The notes beneath the pieces are model-generated. The model was not told the DNA's origin and made no database searches. It was given only the letters and a program-made list of their open reading frames with translations. Below, piece by piece: positions 1 to 8,675 of a stretch of 64,000 nt of DNA; the stretch's first letter is position 1, and each line of letters opens with the position of its first letter. The stretch lies in contig JALHOE010000009.1 of the NCBI GenBank assembly GCA_022843175.1, forward strand, positions 25,186 to 89,185. The letters run 5' to 3'. Source of the DNA: Deltaproteobacteria bacterium. GTDB lineage: Bacteria > Myxococcota_A > Polyangia > Polyangiales > JADJMO01. Both the position numbers and the translations under genes were made by a program.

Positions 1-2466
1 CACGTTGCACTCGATGACCAGACGGCGTCGCAGCTTCTCGCGCGAGATCTGGGTGATCCCGCGCTCCTCGACGATCGTTGCGACGGAGCCCAGTGGGACG
101 AGATCACCGCTGGAGGTCACGATCGGTAGCCGCGCGAGGTCCTGTGCGTCGCGTGCGTCCTCGCCGCCGACGCGGAGGACGAGATCGAACGAGCGCTCTC
201 CCTCGAAGACCTTGCCCAGCGGCTGTCCGACGCGCGCCATCTCCACCGCGTCGAGGACGGACTGCGCAGCGACGCCAACACGCGCGGCTCGAACCCGGTC
301 GACGATCACGCGAAGGGTCGGCAGCCCCGTCGGGATCTCCCGCTTCACGTCGGCGGCGCCAGGGGTCGCCGCGATCAGGCGCTTGATCTCTTCCGCGAGG
401 CGGTCGAGCGTCTCGAGGTCGTCGCCGTACACCTTCAATGCGACCTCGGACCGTACGCCGGCGATCAGGTCGTTGACGCGCATTTCGATGGGCTGCGAGA
501 ACGCATGGACGGTCCCCGGGACTCGGAGGGCGACCTTGGCGTCCATCTCCTTGACGAGCTGTTCCGGCGTGAGCCCCTTCCGCCACTTATCTCGCGGCTT
601 GAGGATCACGAAGACGTCGCTCGCCTCGGGGCCCTGTGGATCGATGGAACCCTCGGTCCGACCGGTGCGAGTCACGACGCGCGACACCTCTTGAATCTCA
701 AGAAGGGCACGCTCGGTCTCTGTCGCAAGCGCGACCGCTTGCAACACCGAGGTGCTCACCGGCCGCCGCGCGTCGATCGCAAAGTCGCCCTCGAAGATCC
801 GCGGCAAGAACTCAGCGCCGAGCCGGCCGGCAGGAGCGATGGTCACGATGCCAACAAGTGCGGAGAGGAGGAGGGTGAGGCCGGGACGCGCGACAGCGCG
901 CTTCAACAGGGGCTCGTACGCGCGGCGTAGCATCCTGATGAGCCAGGGGTCGTCGCGCTGCACCGTCTTCGCGAGCAGGGACGGGGCGACGGCGGGCACG
1001 AGCACCAGCGCGTAGAACAGCGAACCGGCGAGCATTACCACGAGCGATGCGACGACCGGCCGAAACATCTTGCCCTCGACGTCCTCGAGCGTGGCCAGCG
1101 GGAGGAAGACCAGGACAACGATCACCACAGCAAACATGACCGGGCGTGCGGTGTGTGCGCACGCCGCGCGGATCGCCTGCATTCGGTCGGCGACAGAGGA
1201 TTGATGAGCGGCGGAATGCAGGGCGTGCTCGATCACCACCACGGTCCCCTCGACGATGATGCCGAAGTCGACCGCGCCGAGCGACATCACGTTCGCGCTC
1301 ATGCCGAGCGCCGAGAGGCCGATGAAGGCAACAAGCATCGCGAAGGGAATCGCCCCCGCAGCGAGCAGGCCGGCTCGCAGGGAGCCCAGCGTGAGGAACA
1401 GGATCACGACAACAACGATCGCGCCCTCGACGAGGTTCTTTACGACCGTGGTGACCGTGCGCTCGATGAAGCTCGCCCGATTGAGGAACGGCACGAGTTC
1501 GACGCCTTTCGGCAGCGTGCGGTTGATGTCTGCGACAGCCACCATCAGTCGTTCGACGACCTCGCGGCTGTTTCTGCCCTTCAGCATCAGTACGCTTCCG
1601 CCGACGATCTCTCCGCGGCCGTCCGCTGTGAGCGCGCCGTGGCGCATCGCGGGGCCGGTATCGACCTCGCCGAGCATTCCGACCGTGAGCGGGGTGCCCC
1701 CCTGTTGGCTCCGGACGACCGTGGCGCGGATGTCATCGAGCGTCGCGTATCGCGCCTCACCGCGAAGCACCAACATCTCCCCGGCCTTGTCGAGTGCGCC
1801 GCCGCCGGAGTTCTTGTTGTCGCGAAGCAGCGCCGCGCGGATCTCCTCGACGCTCACTCTCTGGGCAGCCAGGCGCGCGGGATCCAGCGTGATCCGGAAG
1901 ACCTTCACGGCTCCGCCGAAGTTGACGGTGTCGATCACGCCGGGCACCTGCCGTATCCGTGGCGCGATCGACCAGTCGAGCATCGCGCGCAGCTCCTCTT
2001 GGGTGCGGCCGGGGCCGCGGAGCTCGAACATGAGGATCTCTCCGAGACCGGTCGCGATCGGTCCCATCTCCGGCTTGCCGATCTCGGGAGGGATCTGATC
2101 TCTTACGGCGGTCAGGCGCTCATGGACTTGCGCTCTCGCACCATACAGGTCGACGTCGTCGTCGAAGATGAGGGTCACAAAGCTGATTCCGAAGCGCGAC
2201 ACGCTTCGGATCGACTTCAAGCCCGGCAGGCCGGCCATCGCTCGCTCGACGGGCAGCGTGATCATCCGCTCGACCTCGGTCGCGGGAAGTGCCGGGGCCG
2301 CGGTCACGACCTGGACCTGGTTGTTGGTCACGTCCGGAACGGCATCGATGGGAAGACGTCGAAGCGCGATCGCGCCCGCGACGATCAACACCACGGCGAT
2401 GACGAAACCTATCGCCCTCCGTTCGGCGAGCCAGGAGACCACGTTGCCGTGGCCGGGGGTGTTCAT
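1..2466 (-). CDS. czcA: CzcA-type heavy-metal efflux RND transporter, C-terminus cut by window edge
   Basis: This is an inner-membrane proton/metal antiporter of the HME-RND family, the pump subunit of a CzcCBA-like tripartite exporter. About 822 residues are visible from the ATG at 2466; the family is usually about 1,030-1,050 long, so roughly the last 200 lie off the left edge. A first membrane helix spans residues ~18-35 and is followed by the typical porter segment 'LPIDAVPDVTNNQVQV'. Near residues 390-410 the TM4 motif reads 'AVDFGIIVEGTVVVIEH'. Its acidic residues (D, E in place of the usual second D, E) resemble zinc/cobalt/cadmium/nickel pumps rather than copper CusA. The final visible residues 'REKLRRRLVIECNV' fit the 'SRED..RR.VV..NV' region of CzcA. 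The adaptor gene lies at 3476-4597, separated by an opposite-strand cassette. Substrate metal is inferred only from the TM4 motif. Confidence 0.93.
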   Translation of the reverse strand, partial: MNTPGHGNVVSWLAERRAIGFVIAVVLIVAGAIALRRLPIDAVPDVTNNQVQVVTAAPALPATEVERMITLPVERAMAGLPGLKSIRSVSRFGISFVTLIFDDDVDLYGARAQVHERLTAVRDQIPPEIGKPEMGPIATGLGEILMFELRGPGRTQEELRAMLDWSIAPRIRQVPGVIDTVNFGGAVKVFRITLDPARLAAQRVSVEEIRAALLRDNKNSGGGALDKAGEMLVLRGEARYATLDDIRATVVRSQQGGTPLTVGMLGEVDTGPAMRHGALTADGRGEIVGGSVLMLKGRNSREVVERLMVAVADINRTLPKGVELVPFLNRASFIERTVTTVVKNLVEGAIVVVVILFLTLGSLRAGLLAAGAIPFAMLVAFIGLSALGMSANVMSLGAVDFGIIVEGTVVVIEHALHSAAHQSSVADRMQAIRAACAHTARPVMFAVVIVVLVFLPLATLEDVEGKMFRPVVASLVVMLAGSLFYALVLVPAVAPSLLAKTVQRDDPWLIRMLRRAYEPLLKRAVARPGLTLLLSALVGIVTIAPAGRLGAEFLPRIFEGDFAIDARRPVSTSVLQAVALATETERALLEIQEVSRVVTRTGRTEGSIDPQGPEASDVFVILKPRDKWRKGLTPEQLVKEMDAKVALRVPGTVHAFSQPIEMRVNDLIAGVRSEVALKVYGDDLETLDRLAEEIKRLIAATPGAADVKREIPTGLPTLRVIVDRVRAARVGVAAQSVLDAVEMARVGQPLGKVFEGERSFDLVLRVGGEDARDAQDLARLPIVTSSGDLVPLGSVATIVEERGITQISREKLRRRLVIECNV

Positions 2467-2549
2467 GGACCGCCCCGTGAGCGTGCGCCGTGCCAACGGC
2501 TAATACGCGCGTGAGCTGCGAGGCATGCACGTTGCTGCGGCACCTGCTC

Positions 2550-3029
2550 ATGGACGAACATCACGGCGAGGAGCCGACAGTAGAGCCGCTCGACGAGGTC
2601 ACGCAACCAATCTTTCGTCGCTGTGTGTCGCTGGTGGGCCGGCGCGCGATCCTCGTCCTTCGAGCCGAGAACGAACGCGCACGCATCTCCGACGGGCTGC
2701 GGATGGTCGGCTTTGCAGTCGAACATGCGGCCGGACGGACGGAGTTGATCGCGGCCCTTCGCGACGCTTCGTCGCGAGGCGACGGCTTCTCCGTGGTGCT
2801 CATCGATCCGTCAGCCCCCGGGATGGCCATCTTCGACCTAATCGCCGAAATTGCGCGCCACCCCGGCCTGATCGTGGTCGCAGCCGAGATGGATCGACGG
2901 GTGCTCACGCGCGCCCGGCGAGTCGGCGCAGCGCTGATCCGTCGCCCTTTCCACGACGACGACCTCGGCGACCTAGCCGTCGATCGGGTGCTCGAGCAGG
3001 ATCGCCCAACCCTCCCGGATCTCCGATGA
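2550..3029 (+). CDS. Degenerate response-regulator receiver-like protein
   Basis: A protein of about 159 residues with one CheY-like fold and no output domain. The strand pattern is visible ('AILVLRAENERARI', then 'FSVVLIDPSAPGMAIFDLI', then 'LIVVAAEMD', then 'ALIRRPF'). The central 'LIDPS' matches the phospho-acceptor Asp, but the N-terminal acidic pair is replaced by 'LRAEN' and the conserved Lys before Pro-Phe is Arg. Normal phosphorylation switching is therefore doubtful. A GTG at 2490 would add 20 residues but would leave only 23 bp to the divergent czcA start, so the ATG at 2550 is preferred without a clear ribosome site. It overlaps the next gene by ATGA. It may be a pseudo-receiver controlling metal efflux, which is inference from position. 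Confidence 0.6.
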   Translation: MDEHHGEEPTVEPLDEVTQPIFRRCVSLVGRRAILVLRAENERARISDGLRMVGFAVEHAAGRTELIAALRDASSRGDGFSVVLIDPSAPGMAIFDLIAEIARHPGLIVVAAEMDRRVLTRARRVGAALIRRPFHDDDLGDLAVDRVLEQDRPTLPDLR

Positions 3030-3466
3030 GAGCCGCACTCGCCCTCGCGTTGATGCTCGGCTGCCGGCCGGCAACCAGCGCCACACAGTCCTCGCCGACC
3101 GAGCGGCTCGCCGCACTTATTCCCCCCGACGAGATCGCCTTCGGTCCGGGGCTGCAGCGGACGTGCGGTGTTCACCGACCGAGCGACACCGAAGCTCGTG
3201 CGTTCTGGGCAGGAGTACTGAAGCAGATCGCCACGTGCGTGGCTGATCGCCACGCGCTCGTCCTCGTCGACCACGCGGACCGCACGATCACCGAGACGCG
3301 GATCGCCGCGGTCCGAGTCCGCGCCGCTGCGATCTCCGAAGCGCTCGGTACGCATGGAGTCGACTTGACGGTGAGCGTCCGTGTGAGCCTCGCGGCGGCT
3401 CGTCCGACCGGCCACGCCCGCTACCTGGATATTGAGGAGGCCGGGGTCGACCCCGGCCACCATTGA
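3026..3466 (+). CDS. Putative OmpA-like lipoprotein
   Basis: A 146-residue protein whose ATG overlaps the stop of the receiver-like gene (ATGA), so the pair is probably translationally coupled. Residues 1-13 form a short lipoprotein signal ending in the lipobox 'LMLGC'. The C-terminal half contains 'ALVLVDHADRTITETRIAA' followed by 'RVRAAAISEAL' and 'GVDLTVSVRVSLAAARP'. This loosely resembles the helix-strand order of the OmpA peptidoglycan-binding domain (GHTD, then RA.AV...L, then GV......G..RP), but the conserved Asn/Arg residues are weak. Placement in the cell envelope is well supported by the lipobox; the OmpA relationship is tentative. It converges on the czcB-like gene with only 9 bp between stop codons. 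Confidence 0.6.
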   Translation: MRAALALALMLGCRPATSATQSSPTERLAALIPPDEIAFGPGLQRTCGVHRPSDTEARAFWAGVLKQIATCVADRHALVLVDHADRTITETRIAAVRVRAAAISEALGTHGVDLTVSVRVSLAAARPTGHARYLDIEEAGVDPGHH

Positions 3467-3475
3467 GGGGCGCCT

Positions 3476-4597
3476 CTACCGCTTGGCAGCCTCCGCTCGG
3501 AGCAGGAAGGCTCCCTCGACGACCACGACTTCGCCGAACGCCAGTCCCGAAGTCACGGTGGCCAACCGTCCGCTCCCCTTCGCGACTTGAACGGTTCGGA
3601 CCTCGAAAACGCCCTTGGCCTTCTCGACGAAGACCACGTCGTCGCCACCGAGTGGCTGCACTGCGTCGATCGGAAGCAGCAATTGCTTGGTCGAGGGGTT
3701 GGGGGACGGTAGGGCGAGCGAAGCACGTACGAACATCCCCGGGCGCAGGGCGCGGTCGGCATTCACGACTTCGAGCCGTGCGCGGGTCATACGGGTGACG
3801 GGATGGACAGCCGGATCGATCCACGCGACCTTGCCTCGGAAGACCCTGTCGCCGAGCGCGTCGGCCCGGAATTCCACCACCGCGTCGTGCGCGAGGTGCG
3901 GGAGATCTGCCTCGTGCACGTCGGCGGCGATCACCACGGTGGAGAGGTCTGCGACGGCGAAGGCCGTGGCTGACGCGGGGAGGAATGCCCCGAGCGTCGC
4001 GTTTCGCGCCACGACCACGCCGTCGATCGGGCTCGTGAGCGCGAACGTGCCTGCTCCGCCCCCGTGGACGCCGAGCGCCGACAGGCGTGCTTCGGCGGCG
4101 ATGACCTCGGCGGTCGCGGTCTTGAGCTCGCTGCGCGCGAGCTCCTCTTCGCGGGCAGTGGTCAGCCCCTTGGCGAGCAGTGACGCTTCGCGTGCCGCGT
4201 TGGTCGCCGCGGCTTCGCGCAAGGCTTTCGCACGCACGAGCGCAGCGTGCGCGTCGCCGAGCGTCGGCGCCGCGAGCATCGCGAGGATCTGCCCCTTTTG
4301 CACCTTGTCGCCGAGTTTTGCGCGCACCTCGACGAGCCGGCCGTCGAGCCGCGCTCCAACCTCTGCGTAGCGATCGACGTGATACTCAACTGCCCCCGGG
4401 ACGGTGAGCGCGATCGCGAGCGGTGACCCGGCGACCGCCGTTCGAATACCGAGGCGCGCCGTTACGTCTTCCGCCAGGTGGACGTTGCGAGGTCCAGCGG
4501 GCGCGGTGGGTGTGGACGTTGCGGACGCGGCTCGTTCGCATGCAGACGTTCCGAGGGCAAGGAGGAGCAGCGAGAGGGAGGCAAGTCGGGCAGGCAT
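3476..4597 (-). CDS. czcB: CzcB/CusB-like RND periplasmic adaptor (membrane fusion) lipoprotein
   Basis: Periplasmic adaptor joining the RND pump to an outer-membrane channel. From the ATG at 4597 the protein is 373 residues, with a lipoprotein signal and lipobox 'LALGTSAC' at residues ~15-20. A barrel-sandwich half-motif follows ('VGARLDGRLVEVRAKLGDKVQKG'-like, matching the biotinyl-lipoyl domain), then an alpha-helical hairpin, then 'LTSPIDGVVVARNATLG' as the second half, a beta-barrel domain and a C-terminal membrane-proximal domain. A GTG at 4663 overlaps the stop of the upstream channel gene (GTGA) and would add 22 residues ahead of the signal peptide; the ATG start gives a normal signal. 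No His-rich metal-binding N-terminal extension is present. With czcA it should form a metal exporter; an outer-membrane czcC partner is not adjacent. Confidence 0.88.
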   Translation of the reverse strand: MPARLASLSLLLLALGTSACERAASATSTPTAPAGPRNVHLAEDVTARLGIRTAVAGSPLAIALTVPGAVEYHVDRYAEVGARLDGRLVEVRAKLGDKVQKGQILAMLAAPTLGDAHAALVRAKALREAAATNAAREASLLAKGLTTAREEELARSELKTATAEVIAAEARLSALGVHGGGAGTFALTSPIDGVVVARNATLGAFLPASATAFAVADLSTVVIAADVHEADLPHLAHDAVVEFRADALGDRVFRGKVAWIDPAVHPVTRMTRARLEVVNADRALRPGMFVRASLALPSPNPSTKQLLLPIDAVQPLGGDDVVFVEKAKGVFEVRTVQVAKGSGRLATVTSGLAFGEVVVVEGAFLLRAEAAKR

Positions 4598-4659
4598 GCG
4601 GACGTCGCAGAGCGAGCCCCGTGCCAATGTCTGTCGCTCTAGCGACGCAGCGGTCCTTG

Positions 4660-6153
4660 TCACGCCAATCCAAAAAGATCGCGGACCCTGGCAAAGACCC
4701 CATTTTCCGCGGTCGTCGCGACGGGCGGCGCGACCGGGGCGCGTCCCTTGTGCGACGCAAGCGCGCGCGTCCTTGTCTCGACGATCTCCGAGATGCGTTG
4801 CGCGATGCTCGGCTCGCTGTGCAGCGCATCGCGAAAGGCGTCCTGCCCGATCTCGAAGACCTCGGTCTCCACGACCGCAACCACGTCGGCGTAGCGCTGG
4901 CCTCCCGTGAGGAAACCGAGCTCGCCGAATACCGCCGACGGACCGAGGCGTCCGAGCTCCTCGCCGTCGCGACGGGCAATGGCCTCACCGCGGCGTACGA
5001 CGTAGAGCTCGCGGCCCTCCGCGCCTGCGCTGACGATCGTCTCCCCAGGGGCGAACAGGAGGCGCCGGCCTCGGCGCGCGAGGTCGTCACGCGCCGCTTC
5101 CGAGAGCGGCTGCAAGATGTCGATCGCGTCGATCGCGGCGCGTCGATCGCGCAGGGTGCTCTCGTGCGAGGCTGCACGCGCCGTATCGTCCATCGGGATG
5201 ACGAACTGTTTGCGCGGCGGGATAGCCAGCTCGATCTTGCGCCGGTGCAGGTGGTACCAACAGCGCGTGAGTAGCTCTCCGCCGAGGCGGTCTCGCAGGG
5301 CGAAGTCTGCGATGTAGTAGCGGAGCCAGTACTGAACACCGTTTTCCACGAACGCCGAGGTCACGACCGACGGTGGTGGCTCGGCGAGCACCCCTCGCGT
5401 GTCCGCGCATGCAGCCAGCGCGGCCTCGTGCACTCGGTTCGGAGGCACCTCGAACGGCACCACGAAGTTGACGTTCCGCCGGAAAGCGCCGCCGGGCCGC
5501 GAGAAGTTGGTGAACGGAGTGCGGCTGAAGTGACTGTTCGGCACGACGACGTGGAGACGGTCGTCGCCCTCGAGCGTCACCGATCGCCAGTTCGTCGATA
5601 CTACGCGGCCAATCACGTCGCCCTTGTCGACGCGGACCCAGTCGCCGAGCTCGATGGGCCGCTCGACCTGAATTGCGGCGCCCGCAGCGAGGTTGCCGAG
5701 GGTCTCTTGCAGCGCGAGACCAACGATTGCGGTGACCACCGTTCCGGTGGCGAGGAGCGACGTCGGCCGCACGCCGAGCGCGTGCAGCGCCCCGAAGATC
5801 GCGAACGCGAAGATCGCCGCCTGGAGGACGTCGCGCACGAGCTGGTTGAGCGGAGCCCTACCCGCTCTCTCCCACGCAATATCGACCACCGCCACGAATA
5901 GCAATCGAGCGAGCGCGATCGATGCGGCGACCGAGGCCGCGCCATCGATGATCGCGAAGGCGCGTGATGTTTGGCCGAGCGCGTATGCGCAGACCTCGAA
6001 TGCGAAGTACAACCCGAGCAGCACGATCACCGCGCGAAGCCGTCGACGGATGAGCGGGGGTACTACCACGCTGAGCGTGACCGTTAGCAGCGCCGCCGCG
6101 ACGAGCAGAGACGCCGCAGCGCTCGAGCCAAACCACCGTTCGAGGATCCACAT
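4660..6153 (-). CDS. MscS-family mechanosensitive channel with C-terminal cyclic-nucleotide-binding domain
   Basis: A 497-residue inner-membrane channel. Several hydrophobic helices occupy residues ~10-165. The MscS pore and beta domain follow, with 'LALQETLGNLAAG' then 'IELGDWVRVDKGDVIGRV' and 'VVPNSHFS'. A cNMP-binding domain covers ~365-465, with the phosphate-binding cassette 'FGELGFLTGGQRYADV' retaining the Gly-Glu and Arg that contact the cyclic nucleotide. This architecture is the bacterial cyclic-nucleotide-gated (bCNG) subgroup of MscS channels, in which ligand rather than tension may control gating. It sits between a MurF-like gene (21 bp upstream) and czcB on the same strand. The ligand is not predictable here. 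Confidence 0.92.
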   Translation of the reverse strand: MWILERWFGSSAAASLLVAAALLTVTLSVVVPPLIRRRLRAVIVLLGLYFAFEVCAYALGQTSRAFAIIDGAASVAASIALARLLFVAVVDIAWERAGRAPLNQLVRDVLQAAIFAFAIFGALHALGVRPTSLLATGTVVTAIVGLALQETLGNLAAGAAIQVERPIELGDWVRVDKGDVIGRVVSTNWRSVTLEGDDRLHVVVPNSHFSRTPFTNFSRPGGAFRRNVNFVVPFEVPPNRVHEAALAACADTRGVLAEPPPSVVTSAFVENGVQYWLRYYIADFALRDRLGGELLTRCWYHLHRRKIELAIPPRKQFVIPMDDTARAASHESTLRDRRAAIDAIDILQPLSEAARDDLARRGRRLLFAPGETIVSAGAEGRELYVVRRGEAIARRDGEELGRLGPSAVFGELGFLTGGQRYADVVAVVETEVFEIGQDAFRDALHSEPSIAQRISEIVETRTRALASHKGRAPVAPPVATTAENGVFARVRDLFGLA

Positions 6154-6174
6154 CGAGTCACTCCACGCTCAAAG

Positions 6175-7686
6175 TCAGAGCAGCCGCGTCTGCAGCGAGG
6201 GGCGCGCGCCGTTGTTGGCCGCGTTGTGAGCGTTGCCTCGTGGGTCGAACGCGCGGGCGACCAGCGCCTGCGTCAGCGCCGCGAGGCCGTTATCGCGACC
6301 GCCGGCGATGACGACCACGTCGCCGGCAGACACGGCCGACAAGACGCGGGGAATGGCTGTGGCCGCGTCGCTTGCGGCGAACGTATCGACGCCGAGCGAG
6401 AGGGCCTCGACAGCGGTGTTGCGCGCGGTCTGGCCGATCGTCACGAGGACCGCGGGGCGCTGCAGCGCGATGTGCGCGCCGAGCGTCGCGTGTTCCCGTG
6501 CTGAGTCCCTTCCGAGCTCGTGAAGCTCCCCGAAGATAACGACGAGCCGCCGTGTGAGCGCAGCGGCGACCTCCCGTGCCGCTTCGAGGCATGCGCGCAT
6601 CGACGCAGGGGTTGCGTCGCTCGCGTCCGAGAGCACGATCGTCTCGTTCGGAAGCGTCGTCGCAGACAGGCGCGCTTCGCGCCGATCGTCGGAGAGCCGC
6701 ACCGCTTCTTCGATCAGCTTTGGGTCGAGCGAGGCGCCTGTTGTCGCCTCGACGATCGCGAGCGCGCCGCCGATCGCGAGCGCGCCGCCGACGCCGAACG
6801 AGCGCGTCACCACCGAAACCTCCGGACCGTCGGGCCGCGCGAGCCGTACGCGCGAGCCCTCGAGCCCGAGCGGCGCGCGCGAAAGGATCCGGTAGTCGGC
6901 GGAGGGACTGAAGCCCCAGGTCACGCGGCGCCGGCCAGGCGCACGTTCGACCTGTGCCGCTGCGTAGCGGTCATCGACGTTGTAGGCGACGGTCCCGTTG
7001 GGACGCACGGCGGCGAGGAGATCTCCCTTCTCCTTCGCAAGATCGTCGATGGACCCGACGCCCTCGGCGTGCGCAAAGGCAACAAGGGTAAGTGCGGCGA
7101 CGTCCGGGTCGGCGAGCGCTCCGAGTCGCGCGACGTCGCCCCGGTGGCGTGTCGCCGTTTCGACCACGGCGAACCGATCCGCATCGGTCAGCGAGAGGAG
7201 ACTCAGAGAAACACCGATGCGGTCGAGGGCGTCGCCCGTCTCCACGACCGACCCGCGGCCGAGAAGGCGGAGGAGCGTGGCAACCAGGCGGCGTGTCGAC
7301 GACTTTCCAGAAGTACCTGTGATCGAGATGACCGCGCGCTCGCCGGCGGCGTGAGGCGCATGCCCCCACCTCGTTCGGTGGGCGCGTGCCAGCGTGGTGA
7401 GTGCGTCACTTGCGCTTCGAACGAGCACGACGCCGCACCCCGGCGGACACGACATGGCTCGTTCGATGATGAATCCGGACGCGCCCGCAAGCGCCGACTC
7501 CGCGACGCGTCGCGCGTGGTCATACGGCGTTGCCCCGACGGCGATGTATCCGCACCCGGGCGCGACGTCCTGCGGGTATGCAGCGATCCCCCGTACCGGC
7601 GGGCCGTCGCGGAGCATCGTGCCGCCGGTGAGGGATGCGATCTCGGCGATCGTGAAGGGGGCCGCGTTCTCCACGGGGATAGTCAT
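6175..7686 (-). CDS. MurF-like Mur ligase family protein (three-domain form)
   Basis: A 503-residue member of the ATP-dependent Mur ligase superfamily, starting at the ATG at 7686. The N-terminal ~110 residues ('FTIAEIASLTGG', 'RGIAAYPQDVAPG') match the UDP-binding domain of MurF/MurE. The P-loop reads 'ITGTSGKSSTRRL' (usual GT.GKT/S). Other recognisable segments are 'LAKEKGDLLAAV', 'WGFSPSADYR' and, in the C-terminal domain, 'SDASDATPASMRA', which replaces the usual MurF D.YNANP.SM. It is strongly divergent from housekeeping MurF and is not in a division-cell-wall cluster. A shorter paralogue lies at 20030-21208 with the same signature motifs. It may ligate an amino acid or other amine to a cell-wall or cofactor precursor; the substrate is unknown. 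Confidence 0.82.
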   Translation of the reverse strand: MTIPVENAAPFTIAEIASLTGGTMLRDGPPVRGIAAYPQDVAPGCGYIAVGATPYDHARRVAESALAGASGFIIERAMSCPPGCGVVLVRSASDALTTLARAHRTRWGHAPHAAGERAVISITGTSGKSSTRRLVATLLRLLGRGSVVETGDALDRIGVSLSLLSLTDADRFAVVETATRHRGDVARLGALADPDVAALTLVAFAHAEGVGSIDDLAKEKGDLLAAVRPNGTVAYNVDDRYAAAQVERAPGRRRVTWGFSPSADYRILSRAPLGLEGSRVRLARPDGPEVSVVTRSFGVGGALAIGGALAIVEATTGASLDPKLIEEAVRLSDDRREARLSATTLPNETIVLSDASDATPASMRACLEAAREVAAALTRRLVVIFGELHELGRDSAREHATLGAHIALQRPAVLVTIGQTARNTAVEALSLGVDTFAASDAATAIPRVLSAVSAGDVVVIAGGRDNGLAALTQALVARAFDPRGNAHNAANNGARPSLQTRLL

Positions 7687-8334
7687 GGGAGAGACGGCGT
7701 AGCGAATGTTGTGCCGCTGCGATTGCTCGGCGAACTGCGACGCGTGGACTTGTCCTTCGTAGCGATCTGCCACGCCGTGGCATTCGGCGACGCCGGGCCC
7801 GTCGACTTCGGCCGCAGCGGCACGATTCGGCGGAGGCCTCGCCCGCCGCCGCGGAATACGTGTACGACGTGGCCTCCGCGTGCGGAGCCGACGGCGGACC
7901 CACGCACCGCGCTCGCTGCTCGCGAAGAACAAGCTCGCGCCCGGACGGCACACGCCGCGGCCGTCTATCGGGGCGACATCAGCGCCGATCGCGACGCTCA
8001 GCGGCGGTGCGGCTCGTTCCCTCGTCGTCGTCGCGTACATCCCAACACGCGGAACGCGGCGAGCCTGATCATCGCTCCCGGCGGGCGGCAGCGGTATGTC
8101 GTGACCGACGCATTCCACGCGAGCTACCTGCACAATCGGTCGCCGGCCGATGCGGCGCGAGATCGACGCTCGGTCGCTCCGAGAATGGCGCCCTTCGCCC
8201 GGCGAGCATCGTCTGCGGATCGTCTTTCGGCTCACGCCCTATCGCTTCTTTGCCGCGCCCTACGTGCTCGGTGGCGTCAACCTGCGTGCGGAGCCAACCG
8301 CTCCGCGATGACGCGCACCGAGCACGGCCCCACA
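7687..8334. other. Gene-poor stretch upstream of the MurF-like gene
   Basis: About 650 bases between the MurF-like start and a small lipoprotein. Long open frames cross it on both strands, but their translations are Arg/Ala-rich and lack family motifs. I see no strong promoter, terminator or repeat. The only locally protein-like segment is a short plus-strand frame near 8150-8311. Confidence 0.5.
8150..8311 (+). CDS. Possible small protein or gene remnant
   Basis: A 53-residue plus-strand frame from an ATG at 8150 whose translation looks more protein-like than the neighbouring frames, e.g. 'HRLRIVFRLTPYRFFAAPYV'. A second frame just upstream (around 8070-8130) also reads plausibly ('SLIIAPGGRQRYVVTDAFHA'). 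The two together could be the frameshifted end of a decayed gene. No ribosome site or homologous family is recognised. Confidence 0.2.
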   Translation: MRREIDARSLREWRPSPGEHRLRIVFRLTPYRFFAAPYVLGGVNLRAEPTAPR

Positions 8335-8493
8335 TCACGGCATTTCGCGGATGGTGTGGTTGACATCGTGGTGCGCTTCGCTGGACTTCGCCTTGGCCCC
8401 GGGCGTGGCAGACGGCTTCCTCGGCGCGCAGCCGAGCGCGAAGGCAATCGACAGCGTGAGCGCGCAAACAACCGTGAGCATCGACTTCTTCAT
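8335..8493 (-). CDS. Small lipoprotein, function unknown
   Basis: A 52-residue protein beginning 'MKKSMLTVVCALTLSIAF' with lipobox 'FALGC' at residues ~18-22. After lipidation and cleavage a polar tail of about 30 residues remains, rich in Lys, Ser and His. An excellent ribosome site (AAGGAG, about 7 bases before the ATG) fixes the start. It lies head-to-head with the response-regulator gene. Short lysine/proline-rich envelope lipoproteins of this size are common in the group, but no named family is recognised. Confidence 0.65.
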   Translation of the reverse strand: MKKSMLTVVCALTLSIAFALGCAPRKPSATPGAKAKSSEAHHDVNHTIREMP

Positions 8494-8675
8494 GGTGTAG
8501 CTCCTTCCGTTGGCCGCTTGTGGTGCATGCAACGGACCAAGAAACCTCCGGCGTGCCGCGCGCTGCAAAATGCTACGTCGGTGGCGAAGGGCGCCAGCGA
8601 TACGCAATCGACAAGGAAGACGCGCGTCGACGCGCGTCGAGTCACCGCGGCACGGGCGTTGCGACTCGACATCTC

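Noticed and set aside
1153..2514. 453-residue plus-strand frame antisense to czcA
   Set aside because: The minus-strand frame reads as CzcA throughout, including the TM4 motif.
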